A stretch of DNA of 64,000 nucleotides from Spodoptera frugiperda (Eukaryota; Arthropoda; Insecta; Lepidoptera; Noctuidae). A program made the position numbers and the translations under genes. Location: assembly GCF_023101765.2 (NCBI RefSeq), contig NC_064215.1:1054001-1118000 (forward strand), given 5' to 3'. Below the pieces are notes generated by a model. That model was not told the DNA's origin and did no database searches. It was given only the letters and a program-made list of their open reading frames with translations. Shown here one piece after another: positions 40,714-54,043 of the stretch (the stretch's first letter is position 1; each line of letters opens with the position of its first letter).

Positions 40714-43700
40714 TCATAAGTCGGCGGGTTTATCCTTCATGTGGTTTCGTTTGTCTGCGTAGTGCGGTGAGTTGGAGGAGTTGGCCATGGTCCGGCTGCC
40801 CCACGTCGTGCGCTTCTTGACGGTGCTGTTTTTGCAAAATTTTAGTAAATTGGCGTAAGCTGCGCGGTACTGGCGGTTGGTGGCTGCGTAGATGAGTGGG
40901 TTGATGACGCTGGACGCCCAGGCGAGGATGGAGGCGATGATGTGCAGCCAGGGGTACGTGATGCCGTCGTCCGCCACGTTCATGATCATCAGCGGCAGGA
41001 AGCACGCCAGGAAGCACAGGAAGATGGTCAGCATCAGCGTCGTCAGCCGGGAGTCCTCTTCTTTCTCTTTGGCAGTTTGGCCGGACAGTTTGCTGAGGAC
41101 ATAAAATATTCAAATAAATAAAAAGTCTCAATATTTTGCTGTAAAAACACATATTGGCCATTACAACCAGTTGCACTCTACACTTTATTATCGACTTGTC
41201 GGTGTCTCTTATCCAAATTCTTAAAAAAACGAAAATTTACGTATGGGGATATGTGTCATGCCTGTCTCTCATTCGAGTAAAAAGAGGAGTGCTCCATCTC
41301 CACTGGCCATCAGTCAAAATAGCGGCTCCCTTTTCGCTCCCAGTTTATAATTAAGGGATTAATTTAATGAAAAGAAACAAGTGTAGAGCGCAACAAAACT
41401 ACAACTAAGTCCCGTAACCCACCACCTGATTAGTCACAAGTAGTGACGTGTCGATTCTCACCCACATACACACCTGCGTCCCTCCAGCTTGCGCTTGCTC
41501 TGCCGCACCCGCCAGTAGATGCACGAGTACGACACGATGATCACCACGCACGGGAGAGCGAAGCCGACCACGAACAGACACTTCTTCGGAGACCTGCCCT
41601 CTTTCGGGAGGATCGTGCACGAAAACGTGCTGGGGTCCAGCCCTAGTTGACCCCAAACGCCGAGGAGAGGTGGTACCTGTGGATAAATTCGGTTTTTAGT
41701 AAATACTTAATTGTTTAAACGGAATTTTTTCTTAATTTATTACGTCTCACAGTAGTAAAATTATACAAAGACGAATTTATTGTCATACCTATATTGTTTT
41801 TATCTTTGCTTGTTTTAAGAAAGTATGGGTTCATTATCAATCGTAATAGACCCATTGGTTCCAAAATTGCCCAAACAAAATAAAAACAAGTTGAACATTT
41901 CATTGTATGCGGGTTCTTATAACGTGTTGAATTATTCAGAAGGGTGTTAATTTATAGTCGGGTAACACTTGCATTCAGTGGTGTTCCAAACTCATTGTGA
42001 TTGGACAAAACTGCCGCTTCACGAGTTGTTTCCAAATTATCTACTAGCTTCATTTAAGTGATGCATGTAATCATTTTCAATTTTAAATGGTTCAATTTGA
42101 GATGAATGATTATGACTTTTGAAATTTTGTTTTTATTGTTCTGTTAATTGGGGTTATGTGTAGAGGAAATGCGTTTATAGAGTGCAGTAGACCTAGTTAT
42201 GTACACGTTGTGAATTGTAGTTCTGAGTTGAGTTCAGCTGTTGGTGTAAAAGGATCACTCAATCCGATTTGTCGGATTTGTTCTAGCAAAATCTGAAGGT
42301 GTTTTTCTGTGGTCTAAGTTATAAGAAAGTAGCGATATGCGAATGGCGTGATACTTTTGGTGTCGGACTAAATTCTTTGTAATGAAACAGCAACATAAAA
42401 ATATTGTTATCCAATGATAACCGTGCAGTTATGCACACTTCCACGCATGCTCCATTGAAGTCCGTAAGTTGTAATTGTAACTCTCTTATTTCACAATACT
42501 TTTATCATTTTTGGAGCACATTCCAGTAGTCCCATCACCCGAACTATTAATTAGCACCACGTAACACGCAACAGAGGATAAACTAATTCAGGACAATCAA
42601 CGATGTGGAAGTGCAACGAACTAATCTAGCTTTCTATCGTTGCTCTCAAAGTTTATTTATTTGGCTGGCAACATTACACTAAACAGTTGCAGTGCGAGAC
42701 GAAGCCTTATTTTTTAGGCAATAAAGACGATTATCATTTTGTTGTATCCCTGCATCTGTACCTCAATCGTAGCGTTGTGTGTGTTCCACGAAACGGATAA
42801 ATTATTATCTTTTTAGATTCCGGTAATAATTTCATTTTGTTATTGTAGTAATGTAATAAAATGTTTGTAGTTTTTGTTCCGGATCCCTTGGCTTTTTATT
42901 ACTTTGAACTTTTAACAGATATTCTGTTAGTTTCACGCGTTGCGTTTGTGGTTTCAATCAATGTGTGTGTCTATTTACACTAGTTAGTATTGCCAATTAT
43001 GGAGATGTAACGGTAACGCTTTGACATAACATCGTATCTACGTAGCTAAACCAAACCTCTTCCAAACCTGCCTACGTTGAAGTTATGAATTACCTAGAAG
43101 AAGTCTGAAAGCCTGTCTTGACTTAAGTCTCTACAAGAGAATAATATTGATTTTTTATAATTTTGAATTTTTGAACGTAAAATTCAAGTAATACTAAGGA
43201 TGTCGTTTCCTCTTTGCTTTATAGAAATGTTCCAATGTAACAAACCTCAAGCGAAAAGTTGATGAAAGCTGGCGTCGACTGATGGACAGATTTCTGTTTT
43301 GATTCTAATGTGATGCAATTGTTTTTGTTATAAAAATACCCAGAAATTCTGTTTAAACGCCCGCTAATGATTGATAGGAACCATTTGTTACAATATTCCT
43401 GTGTATTTGCTCGTTTGAGAGCATAATGAGAGTAGAATCGCTTGTAATTTTAAGATAAAACCTCATTACATGCGCTCGACGATGTAATGCTTATTGAACA
43501 AGAGCTGCTTACACATTTTGTACTTGTTTTCTTTTTTATTGGAAGCCAATTATTGGTCTGGCGAAGAGTAATTCTTGGTTTTGAAAACACGGCTACCAAC
43601 CTACTTAGCATAGCCTGCATTATTGAGCGTGTGTTGCATAGATTTTTTTTTGTATTGAACAAATATTTTCCTGGACCTCTTAGCTAAGATTTAAGATATT

Positions 43701-46700
43701 AACAACGTACGAGAAATTGAAATCCCTATTAATCTTAAGAGAGTTATAGACAATTAAAACTCACCATCAATCCGAAAGACACGAGCCATATGAGCAGCAG
43801 CTGTACCCAGATCTTAGTGGTCGTGTATATTTGCGAGTACATGTCGTAGTACGCGATCAAAGTGTATCTGAAACAGAACAAGCATCACTTTAGACTTTAT
43901 TACAACACAATACAGCTGAAAATGTAATAAAGAAAGATTGGAGCAGGTTGATCCGCTGCCTGTACTGTAGGAATATTCAAATGTAACACAGTTTACACAG
44001 TACACCGGCAAACTAATCTAGGTTATATTTACGAACACGGTTCAACTATTTTTAGATATAAAAAGGTAAACAAACTACAAGAGGAAGTAAAAGTAACCTT
44101 TCCACACGTGGATTTTAACAAAACATTTGGAGCGTTCCGATTTTAGTGAATTTTGCGAGTAAATAAACGGAGAGGTAACAAAGGAAAGGTAAATGAATTT
44201 CTTGTGTATCTGTAAGTTCATGATTTATCTTCTTTAAGATATTTACGTAGGATTCTTTATTCTTTTGCCTGTACACATGTGGGACAACGACGTACGATGA
44301 TGGAAACCATATTTGCCAATGCCAAGATATTCACAGGCTACATTGAAACAACACAAAACAACAGAAAATTATCGATGTTTAATACTGTCCTAATTCTCAT
44401 TAAATCGCACCCTGAGAAATAATATTCTAGTGATCTTTAATTGAAATACGAATGAGTAACAAATACAAGTTACAACCCTTTTAGCTCGACGCGGGACACC
44501 ACAATCAGCATGCCCGCGACGCGACGTAACAAAGTGTCTCCACTTAAGTTGATAACATTTACTTTTCGCTTTCATAATGTAATCACCACTTCACAGCACT
44601 CTGGTTATCTGTCGTGGGAAAGCAGTTTGTTTACCAGCACGGCTTGGATTAGATAACAATTTGTGGCTTAACTTGTTATTATAGTGTTTATGGTACCATG
44701 GATTGATAAACCATTAAATGGTGAAGGATGGCGCGGGAGCCACAGCGGCTCGTTTGAACTCCTTTGATTCCTCGCCCTTGAAACTTCATACAGATTACGA
44801 TAGCCTTTCAATTTAAAAAATCATAATTACATCAGTGACTGTATCTCTATTCACATTCGAGACTACATCAAGTTTACTTTCATGTGATCCTTTTGAACTT
44901 TTGACACGGAAGGCCGTTCTAAATGTAGTTCCGCTGTAACACGTCTGCCGTAGTCGTATTCAATTAACTGGTAGAAAAGTAACAAAGTATTGACGAGCCT
45001 ATTGGAGCCTAAACTTCTCTTACATGTTGTAACAGGATAATTAGTGATACAATTCACACAATTACTTGAACCAGTGAGTACACATGAAAAGGTTGTTTAT
45101 AAAGCCTTTACTGAAGTCTAATAAACAAAAATGAAGTGGGTTAGGCACAAGCGTTCATTGTGCACAGTGGGCCCTTTGTGAGCCGGCTACTGACCCAACG
45201 TGAATGGGTTTATTTTTGTTTGGCTCGGGCCCTGCGCCCAGCGTGCAGGACAGATGCACACACAGATGTAATGGCCGATGGATTGGATCTGTGACGCCAG
45301 ATGCAAGTGATCCGTGTTGTGACGGGGCGCTCAGCAAATATTCATGTTTTGTTTTCATAGTAAAGTTTAATGGTGTTGGATATTGATATAGGGGCTATAG
45401 GGTTCGGCTGCAGGTAGCTACGTAAGATGTGATGATATACTTATTTATCGTGACTGTCTCTAGGTAATTTGTTTACATTTTCTTTTAAAAAAGCGTGCGT
45501 GAATGTTTGTTTTTGAATAAGGTCATAATACCCAGGATTTTTAACTACTTATCGTAAGGAATCCTGGTCGAATAATTCTGCTTGTTATTAACACTTCAGA
45601 CACAAATTTGTATGCTTAGCTCACTTTCTATTGTTAGCTATCGACTATCGATATTCTCAAAAGAGATACATTTTTTCGAATGCTTAACAGAAATCGCTAC
45701 CGCTTGTAACTCACACCACACACGGCGGTCTAAGGTTAAGACTTTTCATCTCTTACATGTGGTCAGATAATAAATGGAACTTTAAAATTGTGCGTGCGAG
45801 TGTTATGAATCCAATGTAGGTCGGATGACGCACGTGGCTGCGTCAGGAAGGTATCAGTGCCCGCCTACACGTAGGTAGTACCCTGCCCAGTACTGAGTAC
45901 AGTATAGATAGGTACCTCAGTATTTCATTGACAGAAAAATAAATATTTCCTTTTAAATACATATTTTTTTCCTTTCAGGTAAATAAACAAAGCGTGACTG
46001 AGGTGATCAATGCTGATTTCATTATTTTGACGCATGACTCTTCTGCCTTTACGCAGCAATGGAACAGTCACTAGGAGATATATGTAAAATTTATAATTAT
46101 TGGAAACATAACGACATAGTGGGTTTTTTTTAATTGGGGAAAATCATCCAATGGCTTCTCCCGCCACGCTTCTAAAAACCACCCCGTTCCTACTCCTGCT
46201 TATCGAGCCGGAGCCCCGGTAAACCCGCTAACATAGTAGGTGCTTGTATTGTAAGTCAATCATTGTGGATAAACATGCAAAGAAAGTCTGAATAGTCTGG
46301 ATTATGTTAGTTTGAAGGCGGAAAGAGTCGTCCATCTGCTTATAACATAGTTTCCGGCGCGAGAGTGAGATGGTCGCAATTAATGGCGGATGGAGTTAAT
46401 TACTGCTTAAGTAACGTTTTCTTACGGAGTAGTTGAATCGATCAAAACAAGTTTCAGATCAAATGTGTCTAAAAGGTTTTTACTCAATCTCACACCATTT
46501 AGAGAATTTACAATTCTGAACCGAATAAAATGTTTTTCCTGCGGACTGCCTAGCGGTTTACTGGAGTTCCGGCTCGAAAAGCAGGAATAGGAACGGGGTG
46601 GTGTTTAGTCAGTAAGAGTGACATTTCATCTCGTGTCACCCAAGGCGGGAGAAGTAACTGGATGATTTCCCCCCGTCAAAAAAAAGACGCGACGCCTGAA

Positions 46701-49700
46701 AACCTTAGCAGTCTTATTCACAAACACTCGACACTAATATCTGTTCTATAGTTACGTAACGGATTCCATAAAGCCACACCTCCACATTTTATGTATTTAC
46801 TTATTGGCTTTATAAATAACTTCATCTGCGTTGTTTAACATCAGGTAAATTGGTAATTTTCTATGATTTACTGCATCACCATCTAGCCTAGCTCTCAACT
46901 ATTCAATCTGTTGATGTTAGAGTTTCTCCAAAGCACAGGATATTGGGATAATCATAAGCACCATTTTGTGCCAGAACACTACTTTGAAAATACACATCAT
47001 ACGTACATTAATTCTGGAATAATGGTTTTATTAATGGTTAAAACTTAAAATATAACTTTATCTCATCTTTCTTTAGAGTAAAACAAATAAACTGATTAAT
47101 CACGTGAAATATTTGAGGAAAACTCTTCTAGTTTCAAGTCACACTGAGGATATACACGAGCAGGTTGCATGAGATATATTTCAATGTCTCGCGATAATTA
47201 TTATACGAAAATATCACTTATATGTATACTATAGAGCGAATTATTGCTGATCGCGAGTTATAATTGGCAATTATTTCGTATTTTAATATTCGATTTTAAG
47301 TAGGCATAAGGAAGGATTGTTTGGACGCTATGTTTATTGTTTATTTGGCTTATCAATAATTTAGTACCTAATACATTCCTAATTATTTTCCTGTTTGCTA
47401 CTCGTACTTACAGTTTTAGTAAAGTTCCAAGTTAAGTATGTACGTATCTATGTAGGCATATTAATAATTTCAAGGTGCATATTACTGACGTTATCAAACT
47501 GCTAAAAGTAAAGTGTTAAAATATGCCAGCATTTAATTTTACAGACTCATTAATTAAGCTAAATGTAATTATAACTGAGTTTGTTTATTGTTGCAAATTA
47601 AACATTTACTTGTAATTACGTCTGCACGCGTATAAACAGATGTTCTTCCAAAATTGTGTGTTTGCAAACAAACTTTATGTTGTACATTGTAACTGTAAGT
47701 ATTGAAAAACAAGTCCCTAAGTAGTTGTTTTTACACCTCACTTATACGGTACAGGATAAATTACTATGGTAGGAGAAAAAGCCTAGGTTTATATAAGAAT
47801 TATTTTCCACATACATTCGATCCACATCAAAAAATATCTGTCTAGTAAGACCTAAGTGGTACCTTTTATTTTTTGTTGACCGGGGAAAATCTTTTTTTTG
47901 GCTGGAGTAATCATTCGATGACTTTTCCCGCTAAAAAAAAAGGTTAATGTAATAGTGATATAGTGGGCAATATTAGGCAGACTATTTGTTAACAAACAAC
48001 ATTCAATAATATTAATCACGTTCCGATTGACGTCTGAGGCGGGTAGAGCAATAAAATGGCGCTCGCTAATCTTAATTTCAGACATAACATAGCGTAATGC
48101 GGTGTTGCTATTTCTAATGGGGTTTGGTTACGAACCTATACCTACAGACACCAGACATATTCTAGATTTACTCCTTAAACTGTAAAGGATATAAGAAAAA
48201 TTATACAGTGCGTATAAATATTGTGTCTACACTCACGGATTACACGGATTTAATATTCCGAATATTAAATCCTAAGACCTTCCCTGCAGTTGGTCTATAG
48301 TGTATTTGCTATTCCAAAATAACCCTTTAATTATTATAGTAACGATTTTAAAAATGAGAACTTTTTAATAAATATTTTATATTGTACTTATAAGCCATTT
48401 TCACCACTTTTCCGAGCTCAAATGACGAGACCAAGACTATTAATCTCCTATCTTCATAGCAATTCCCATGAATGATGTATATTGTATCATATTATGTACA
48501 GCGGTACCCAGTTAGCTAACTACAGAGTTTTACTAATCACTCAGCTCACAATAATTATAAGTTATCTCAAGTTTCTATTACATTCCGTCTCAACTATTTT
48601 AATTTCAACGCATCAATGGCTTAAATATTTTCTAATCGTTTGGTCATTATTACTTTTTTTGTGACTTTATAATCTATGTGTTTGTTGATATTGAGTGATG
48701 GTAAGTCAGAATAGGTCTGTATCTACAGCATGTCCAATCCAAAACACCGAATTAACGTAATACGTACGTCTTATGCAGAAAGAACTAACAATTTAATCAA
48801 AATAAATACTATTCTGACCTTAACCAAAGATATGAAAGGATTTAATATAAGATGATGACTATATTATTTACCGAAGCAAGTTGTAAGCGTGGCTGATTCA
48901 AGAGCAACCTTCCTCGCACGGCGTCACGTATAACTTTTATTGACCATAAAACTATTTATTACAAGAAAATAACATCATATTTTTGGTAACGACCTGTATC
49001 TATAATAGAGACTCGCAGACTTGCTCGCAAGTAACGATAGAGCAAACATTACAATGATTATTTTAAATTATTACATTTGTCTGATACATTGAAATATTGC
49101 TATTGAATGGATCTAGTAAATCCTGTTTGCTTTTCTATCGAATCGAAGGTTAGGCATCATTTATATTTTTACTAGCACTTCCACATCGTTGCTCCCAAGT
49201 GTTCTTTTAATGTTTCTAAGCGGCCTTCCTCAAGAATTTTGCTATAAACACCGAATAATCCTTGAGAAAGAATCTAATCAAACAATAAAATAATCTTATG
49301 CAATGAAAGAACATAAAAATAATATGAGATCTAAAAAATACATCCCGATAGACCAAAATACATCATTCTCAAAATACTTACACCAATGCCCAAACTACAG
49401 TTATGATTCTATGAGCCGAACAATAGAAGGACCATAAAGTTTAACAAAACTTTCTTTTATCACATGTTCTATTGTGAAGCACATTAACAGTTAACACCCA
49501 GTGTTATTAAACTGTGTCCCCATATTATTGTTAATAGGAAGTTAACACCCCTGCTCGTGCCCTATTGGCGTAGCAGGGATTATGCATCGCTCGCTGTAAT
49601 TTACTGTTAAATAGTGCCCAAATAAATTGACGCCTTTGTTGTTTATTTTGAGGGTCGTGCACCAGATTTTAAATGGATATGCGTTAAAGGAAAATAGGTG

Positions 49701-52700
49701 TTACTGTAAAGATTCTGAAATAAAATTATTCATGCACAGATTCTACTTAAATTAAAACAAAACATTGCTTGCATTTCTGTTAGGTACTCATAAAAACCGA
49801 GGTACTGAAGCATGAGCTGCGGTCTACCTAGCTGGTCTACGGGGGCTCCGAATCGAAAAGCAGGAGTAGGAACGGGGTGGCTTTTAGCCAGTAAGAGAAT
49901 GACACTCTCTTTCGAAATTATTGGATGATTTTCCCCCCTTAAAAAGGTATTGGAACATCTTGATTTCTCAGTTTTTACCTTCTTGTAAAGATATTTACTA
50001 GTAGTAGATACGTAATCCATTCACAAAATATAATCCTAATTCATTATGTGTTCAGGTGACACAACAAGTCTAAGTCTAGACATCAGTGCATCAGATCTTT
50101 AGATAGGAATCAACACTTCATATTTACTGTATCTTGACTACATCTTGCACAGATAAGGAAAACAGACAACGTTATTTTTAATTCAATTGTCATCTGGAAT
50201 ATGGATTACATCAGTTTTTGAGTGATAAACGTAATTTCTTAAGTTATCCTTGTTGTAATGTGTCTTCATGCGTAAAGGAAAACATAATTCCAAACACATT
50301 CATAGCTTGTAATTTGTCTACGAAAGCATACTTGCCTTTACAATATACAAGTAATAAAATTAATTTAATGTCGGACTCGACGAAGGTGCACACTGTGTCT
50401 ATGCATCGCGCACGTACACTTAAGGACACTTTAAATTGGTTACCGCACATTAATATTAATGCACCAGGATTATGGTAATGTTTAATCTGACGGGTCGACG
50501 AACCGAATATATTGCTTTCAAAATTACTACAATGGGATATTGTGTGCCTAAGCTGTCTCGAATGTATTGTTTTATAGTTCTGAGAAATAATTGTCTTATT
50601 TATGTTCTTTATCAAAACGAAAGTGACGTTTTGAGTTCACCGCTAGCCGCCTGTCTAGTCTGCTCTAGTCTATATCGCTACGCTGCTAGACTAACTACGT
50701 CATCCCATTTTGTTCGAGCGATAGCGAAATGCATTGAATTTAGCACTAGAATGAAAATGATAGATTACGAGAAAAAACATCTTAAACTCACTTTTGTGTT
50801 TTAGAAAGACCGTCAAGGATAGTTGAACAATAAACAAAAAGAGGATTTGAGAACAATTTAATTAGTTCACGTGTGTTGTGCACACAGAACATATAAAGAG
50901 AGTAGAAATGAAATAGTTCCTGATTTGTATCAGAACGCGTGTCGCCGTTTCTCCCACCCTTTAATTTCACTACAAGCAAGAGACCAATGTCTGAGCGGAT
51001 TACCCCCACAAATAAATAACACACATTTAAATCTCGAATTTGCTATTGGTTGTCACACAAACGCAATGACTGCATTTGACGTACACTCTAACACGCATAA
51101 AAACTCATGTATGCTAGGGCGAGACAAAGGTCGATTGTTAATATCGATAAAATTTAAGTAATCTTGTTTTTGTTTTACAATTATTGTTGAATATTGTGAA
51201 ATTGTATAAAAAATACATAACTGAATTTTAAAACCAATTTTATTACTCAATAAGTTAAAAATCAGTAAAAAATAAATAAATCATAGGCACTTTTGAACGT
51301 CAAAGCAAATATAATAATATTAATAACGTCTGTCTGTCGGTCAGCCCTCTAGTGAAGCTATTTGCTCGTTCCAAAGTGTAGATTCCTATGGAGAAGATCG
51401 AAGATCTGTTCGTTAGATCTTTTTCAATTAGATTCACAATACAATTCTTGATAACATTGCTTTTCTTTGCATCGATTGCTTGAACTATGTGAGAACAATG
51501 TAAAACTAATATTCAGTCAAAGCGATAGAAAAAAACCTTAAGAACAACAAAATTAATACAGTCTGGAGCTGACCAGTCCCAGTTGACAGCGCTCGTTCAC
51601 CAACATGACACGTACACCAGCACCGCCCAACTCAACCATGTTGCAGGGAATCGAACGATCCAATGCCCGGGCCACCGCCAGTGAGACCTTTGAGTGAGCA
51701 TGACAACTCTAAGCTGACACAAATGCATTCTACTAGTCTAATTTAGCTAATTACAGGGCTCTCACATTTACAATAATCTGTATAAAGTACAGAACACATT
51801 GAAATAACATGGTTATATTATTTCATTTTTTAAATTTACGAAAGATGATATTTTAAATATCGCCATTTTTAGACAAAAAAACTGATTTAAAGAGACTAAT
51901 TTAAAATTTTCTAAAATAAAATCAGTTTACTTACTGAATTACACATTGCGATATTGTGCGGATAAACGCCTAATTTTAAGTTTCTTTTCCCTGACTTTGT
52001 TATTATGTAATTATCAACATCGAAATGTTGCGAACGAAATATGCTACATTTAGTAGGAATCCAGGAGCCCATAGTACAGGTTTTCCTAGTTTGGGTTCCT
52101 GAATCCCACCACTTGTCATTTCAATTGTTTTAAACCTGGTCGTGTAACTTGCTACATAATTTATTATACTATTAATTATTATATAAGCTTAGTTTTTATG
52201 ACCAATGTCTGTATAAATATGGTGGAGATAAAAATATACGCAGTTTCTAATCTGTGTGGTGGAACTTGAAAAAAAAAAATTAATTCTACCAGTTGTGTCA
52301 ATCCACAATTTTGTTACACCTGGATCTGTTGGAAACCTAAAACATAATATTAAAATAAATCATATGTCACATTCTATAAAAACATAAAGCTCACTCAAAA
52401 TCTATATTACTAATTAGTCGTAATAAATAATACTTATTATTTAAATTATAAAGTGTGCTATTGATTATAATAGACTGTATCATAGTAACAATCGATATTG
52501 ATTACAAATTTGCCCAACACTATCGATGTCATAGATTTTGTGGAAATGAGCTTTTGTTTCGGTACTCGGGACTCTCGCAATGGACGTCATACATTGCGCG
52601 ATTGCTCACGTAGTGCAAGATTGTACTCATCTATCGCAAGCAATGTATTACTATTAGTCTGCTTGCGATTATATCGTTTTTGTCTATAAATTTCATAATA

Positions 52701-54043
52701 CTAATGTTATAATTACAAATATCACACGTATTTTTATGTTTTTGGACTTACCGGTGAAAAGAAATTCCTTCTCGTGCTATGCTACACACCTGGTTTCTTT
52801 TCCGACACGTTATAATAGCGCAAGACGGCATAATATAATATTTTTGCGGAGATACGTACGCTGTCAAAACATGACAGCGATTGCTAGCCGGTAAGTATGG
52901 ACATTTGAGCGTTATGACAGCGCGCAGTACGCCGGCTCGCACCCTCGGCACGCGTGGCCCGCCCACAAGGCCAATCCAGTCTCTTTCTTTTATCCATGGT
53001 TGTGCAGTAGGTCAATATCGAGCGAGCTATCACTTGTAGCCGGCTCCTATAAATAGCGGCGTGAATGAAGATTATTTTTTCCTTGGCGTCAGTAGAGGTT
53101 TGTTTTACAACTGTACTCGGCTGAGTGGTGGGATGGCGTGATAAATAACCCGTCGACATTTATAATCTGTTTCACGCCACCACTAAATGTATTTTTTACG
53201 ATGCCCACGTAGAAAAAGTTTTCGGGAAATATCAGTGGCCGTCTACTTGACGTACATACTCTAGTGAAACAATAAAACACTAGAAGCTAGTGTTTTTCCA
53301 GTGGTTACATTTCTCTCACTAGTTTTCACACGTCATAAAATTTCTACGGATCACTAGGTACAGGCCTTTCGTTTGTTGAAAGCGCCACATAAATCTTTTC
53401 TTGTTTCTTGTGTTCATAAATGTACAGCGAAGTACTAAGTGTAATGTACTTAGTGCTTCGTATCGTTTATACACGTTTTTTGTTATGGTATCACAAAATG
53501 CCTTTGCTGACTTTCTTTATTCTACAGAAACAGAAAACTTACCTACCTACGTCACAGATTTAACGGTTAAGTTTAAAACTTACTTATATTTAAATTTAAA
53601 TCAAAGTTTCACCTTTCCACTAATTATTATTAAATCTCTGGTTCAAGATAACAATAAACTTGTTTACAGTTTACACTCTAACATCTACGGGGCAATCCCA
53701 AGACAACAACGTTCAAAAACATAGTAATTTGGCGAGTTCTATGAAGAATCCGTAGCAAAGTAAACAAAAACAAGTGAATGAATAAGAAAGACTCACCTAT
53801 TTATAGTAATAGCGACCATAGAGAGGAGGGAGACTGCCTCATTGCCGTAGAAGACGAAGGCGAACATCTGGCAGAGACTGGGGCCGAGGCTCCAGTTCTG
53901 CTTGATGTACCGGTTGGCGGTGAGCGGCAGGTTGATGGAACAGAAGAGGAGGTCCGACACACAGAGCGAGAGGACGAACATCGTGGTCACATGGCCGCGC
54001 AACTTCGGGTGCATCAGCAGCGCCACTGTCGTTACCAGGTTAC
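40714..54043 (-). CDS. Class A GPCR of the Trapped in endoderm-1 / Moody family, 5' end missing
   Basis: Four minus-strand exons join in frame, 54043-53797, 43867-43765, 41676-41474 and 41092-40714 (stop TGA), giving 309 residues from the end of TM1. Visible features are GNL of TM1, SLCVSDLLFC in TM2 with its conserved Asp, the TM3 cysteine (LGPSLCQMF), NRY in place of DRY at the TM3 end, the ECL2 cysteine (STFSCTIL), TM6 with CFLPLMIMNVADDG, and SSVINPLIYAATNRQYR for TM7 and helix 8. NRY plus this TM5-TM7 pattern fits Drosophila Tre1 and Moody, which act in germ-cell migration and blood-brain barrier formation. Which of the two paralogues it is cannot be decided here. The first visible exon starts in phase 1, so an N-terminal/TM1 exon lies further upstream. 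The first visible intron is 9.9 kb. Confidence 0.9.
41677..43764. other. GPCR intron (2.1 kb)
   Basis: AT-rich with no recognised repeat or exon. Confidence 0.6.
46124..46230 (-). repeat. Poly(A)-tailed SINE-like retroposon, copy B (internally deleted)
   Basis: TTTTTTTTAATTGGGGAAAA is followed by CTTCTCCCGCC, then directly AACCACCCCGTTCC. The usual segment containing GGCGAGAGGGAGTGTCAGAC is missing. It ends with GAGCCCCGGTAAACCCGCTA. Confidence 0.8.
46541..46686 (+). repeat. Poly(A)-tailed SINE-like retroposon, copy C
   Basis: GCGGACTGCCTAGCGG, CCGGCTCGAAAAGCAGG, AACGGGGTGGTGTTTAGTC and AAGGCGGGAGAAG occur in order, followed by CCCCCGTCAAAAAAAAG. Confidence 0.85.
47881..47940 (-). repeat. 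SINE-like retroposon, copy D (fragment)
   Basis: CGGGGAAAATC, TTTTTTTT and TCATTCGATGACTTTTCCCG match the 3' end of the family only. Confidence 0.55.
49812..49946 (+). repeat. Poly(A)-tailed SINE-like retroposon, copy E
   Basis: It runs from GAGCTGCGGTCTACCTAGC through AAAAGCAGGAGTAGGAACGG to GATGATTTTCCCCCCTT and AAAAA. Flanks GGTACTGAAGCAT and GGTATTGGAACAT look like a decayed target-site duplication (10 of 13 match). Confidence 0.85.
52633..52669. repeat. Perfect inverted repeat
   Basis: ATCGCAAGCA and TGCTTGCGAT, 10-bp arms with a 17-nt loop, within the GPCR intron. Confidence 0.7.

Larger units (their letters stand above)
43868..53796. other. GPCR long intron (9.9 kb)
   Basis: Between the TM3 and TM4 exons. 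It contains four copies of the poly(A)-tailed SINE (46.1, 46.6, 47.9 and 49.8 kb), a GC-richer island at 45.15-45.34 kb, a perfect 10-bp hairpin at 52.63-52.67 kb and a GC-rich promoter-like patch near 52.9-53.1 kb. No host exon was recognised. Confidence 0.65.

Noticed and set aside
40730..41176. 148-residue minus-strand ORF
   Set aside because: It overlaps the last GPCR exon in another frame, and that exon reads clear TM6-TM7 motifs in the chosen frame.
49730..50020. 96-residue minus-strand ORF
   Set aside because: Its middle is the reverse complement of SINE copy E, so it is not a gene.
51545..51725. Another B-box-like GTTCGATTCCC on the minus strand within GC-richer DNA
   Set aside because: There is no A box or shared SINE body and no second copy in the window, so I do not list it as a repeat or tRNA.
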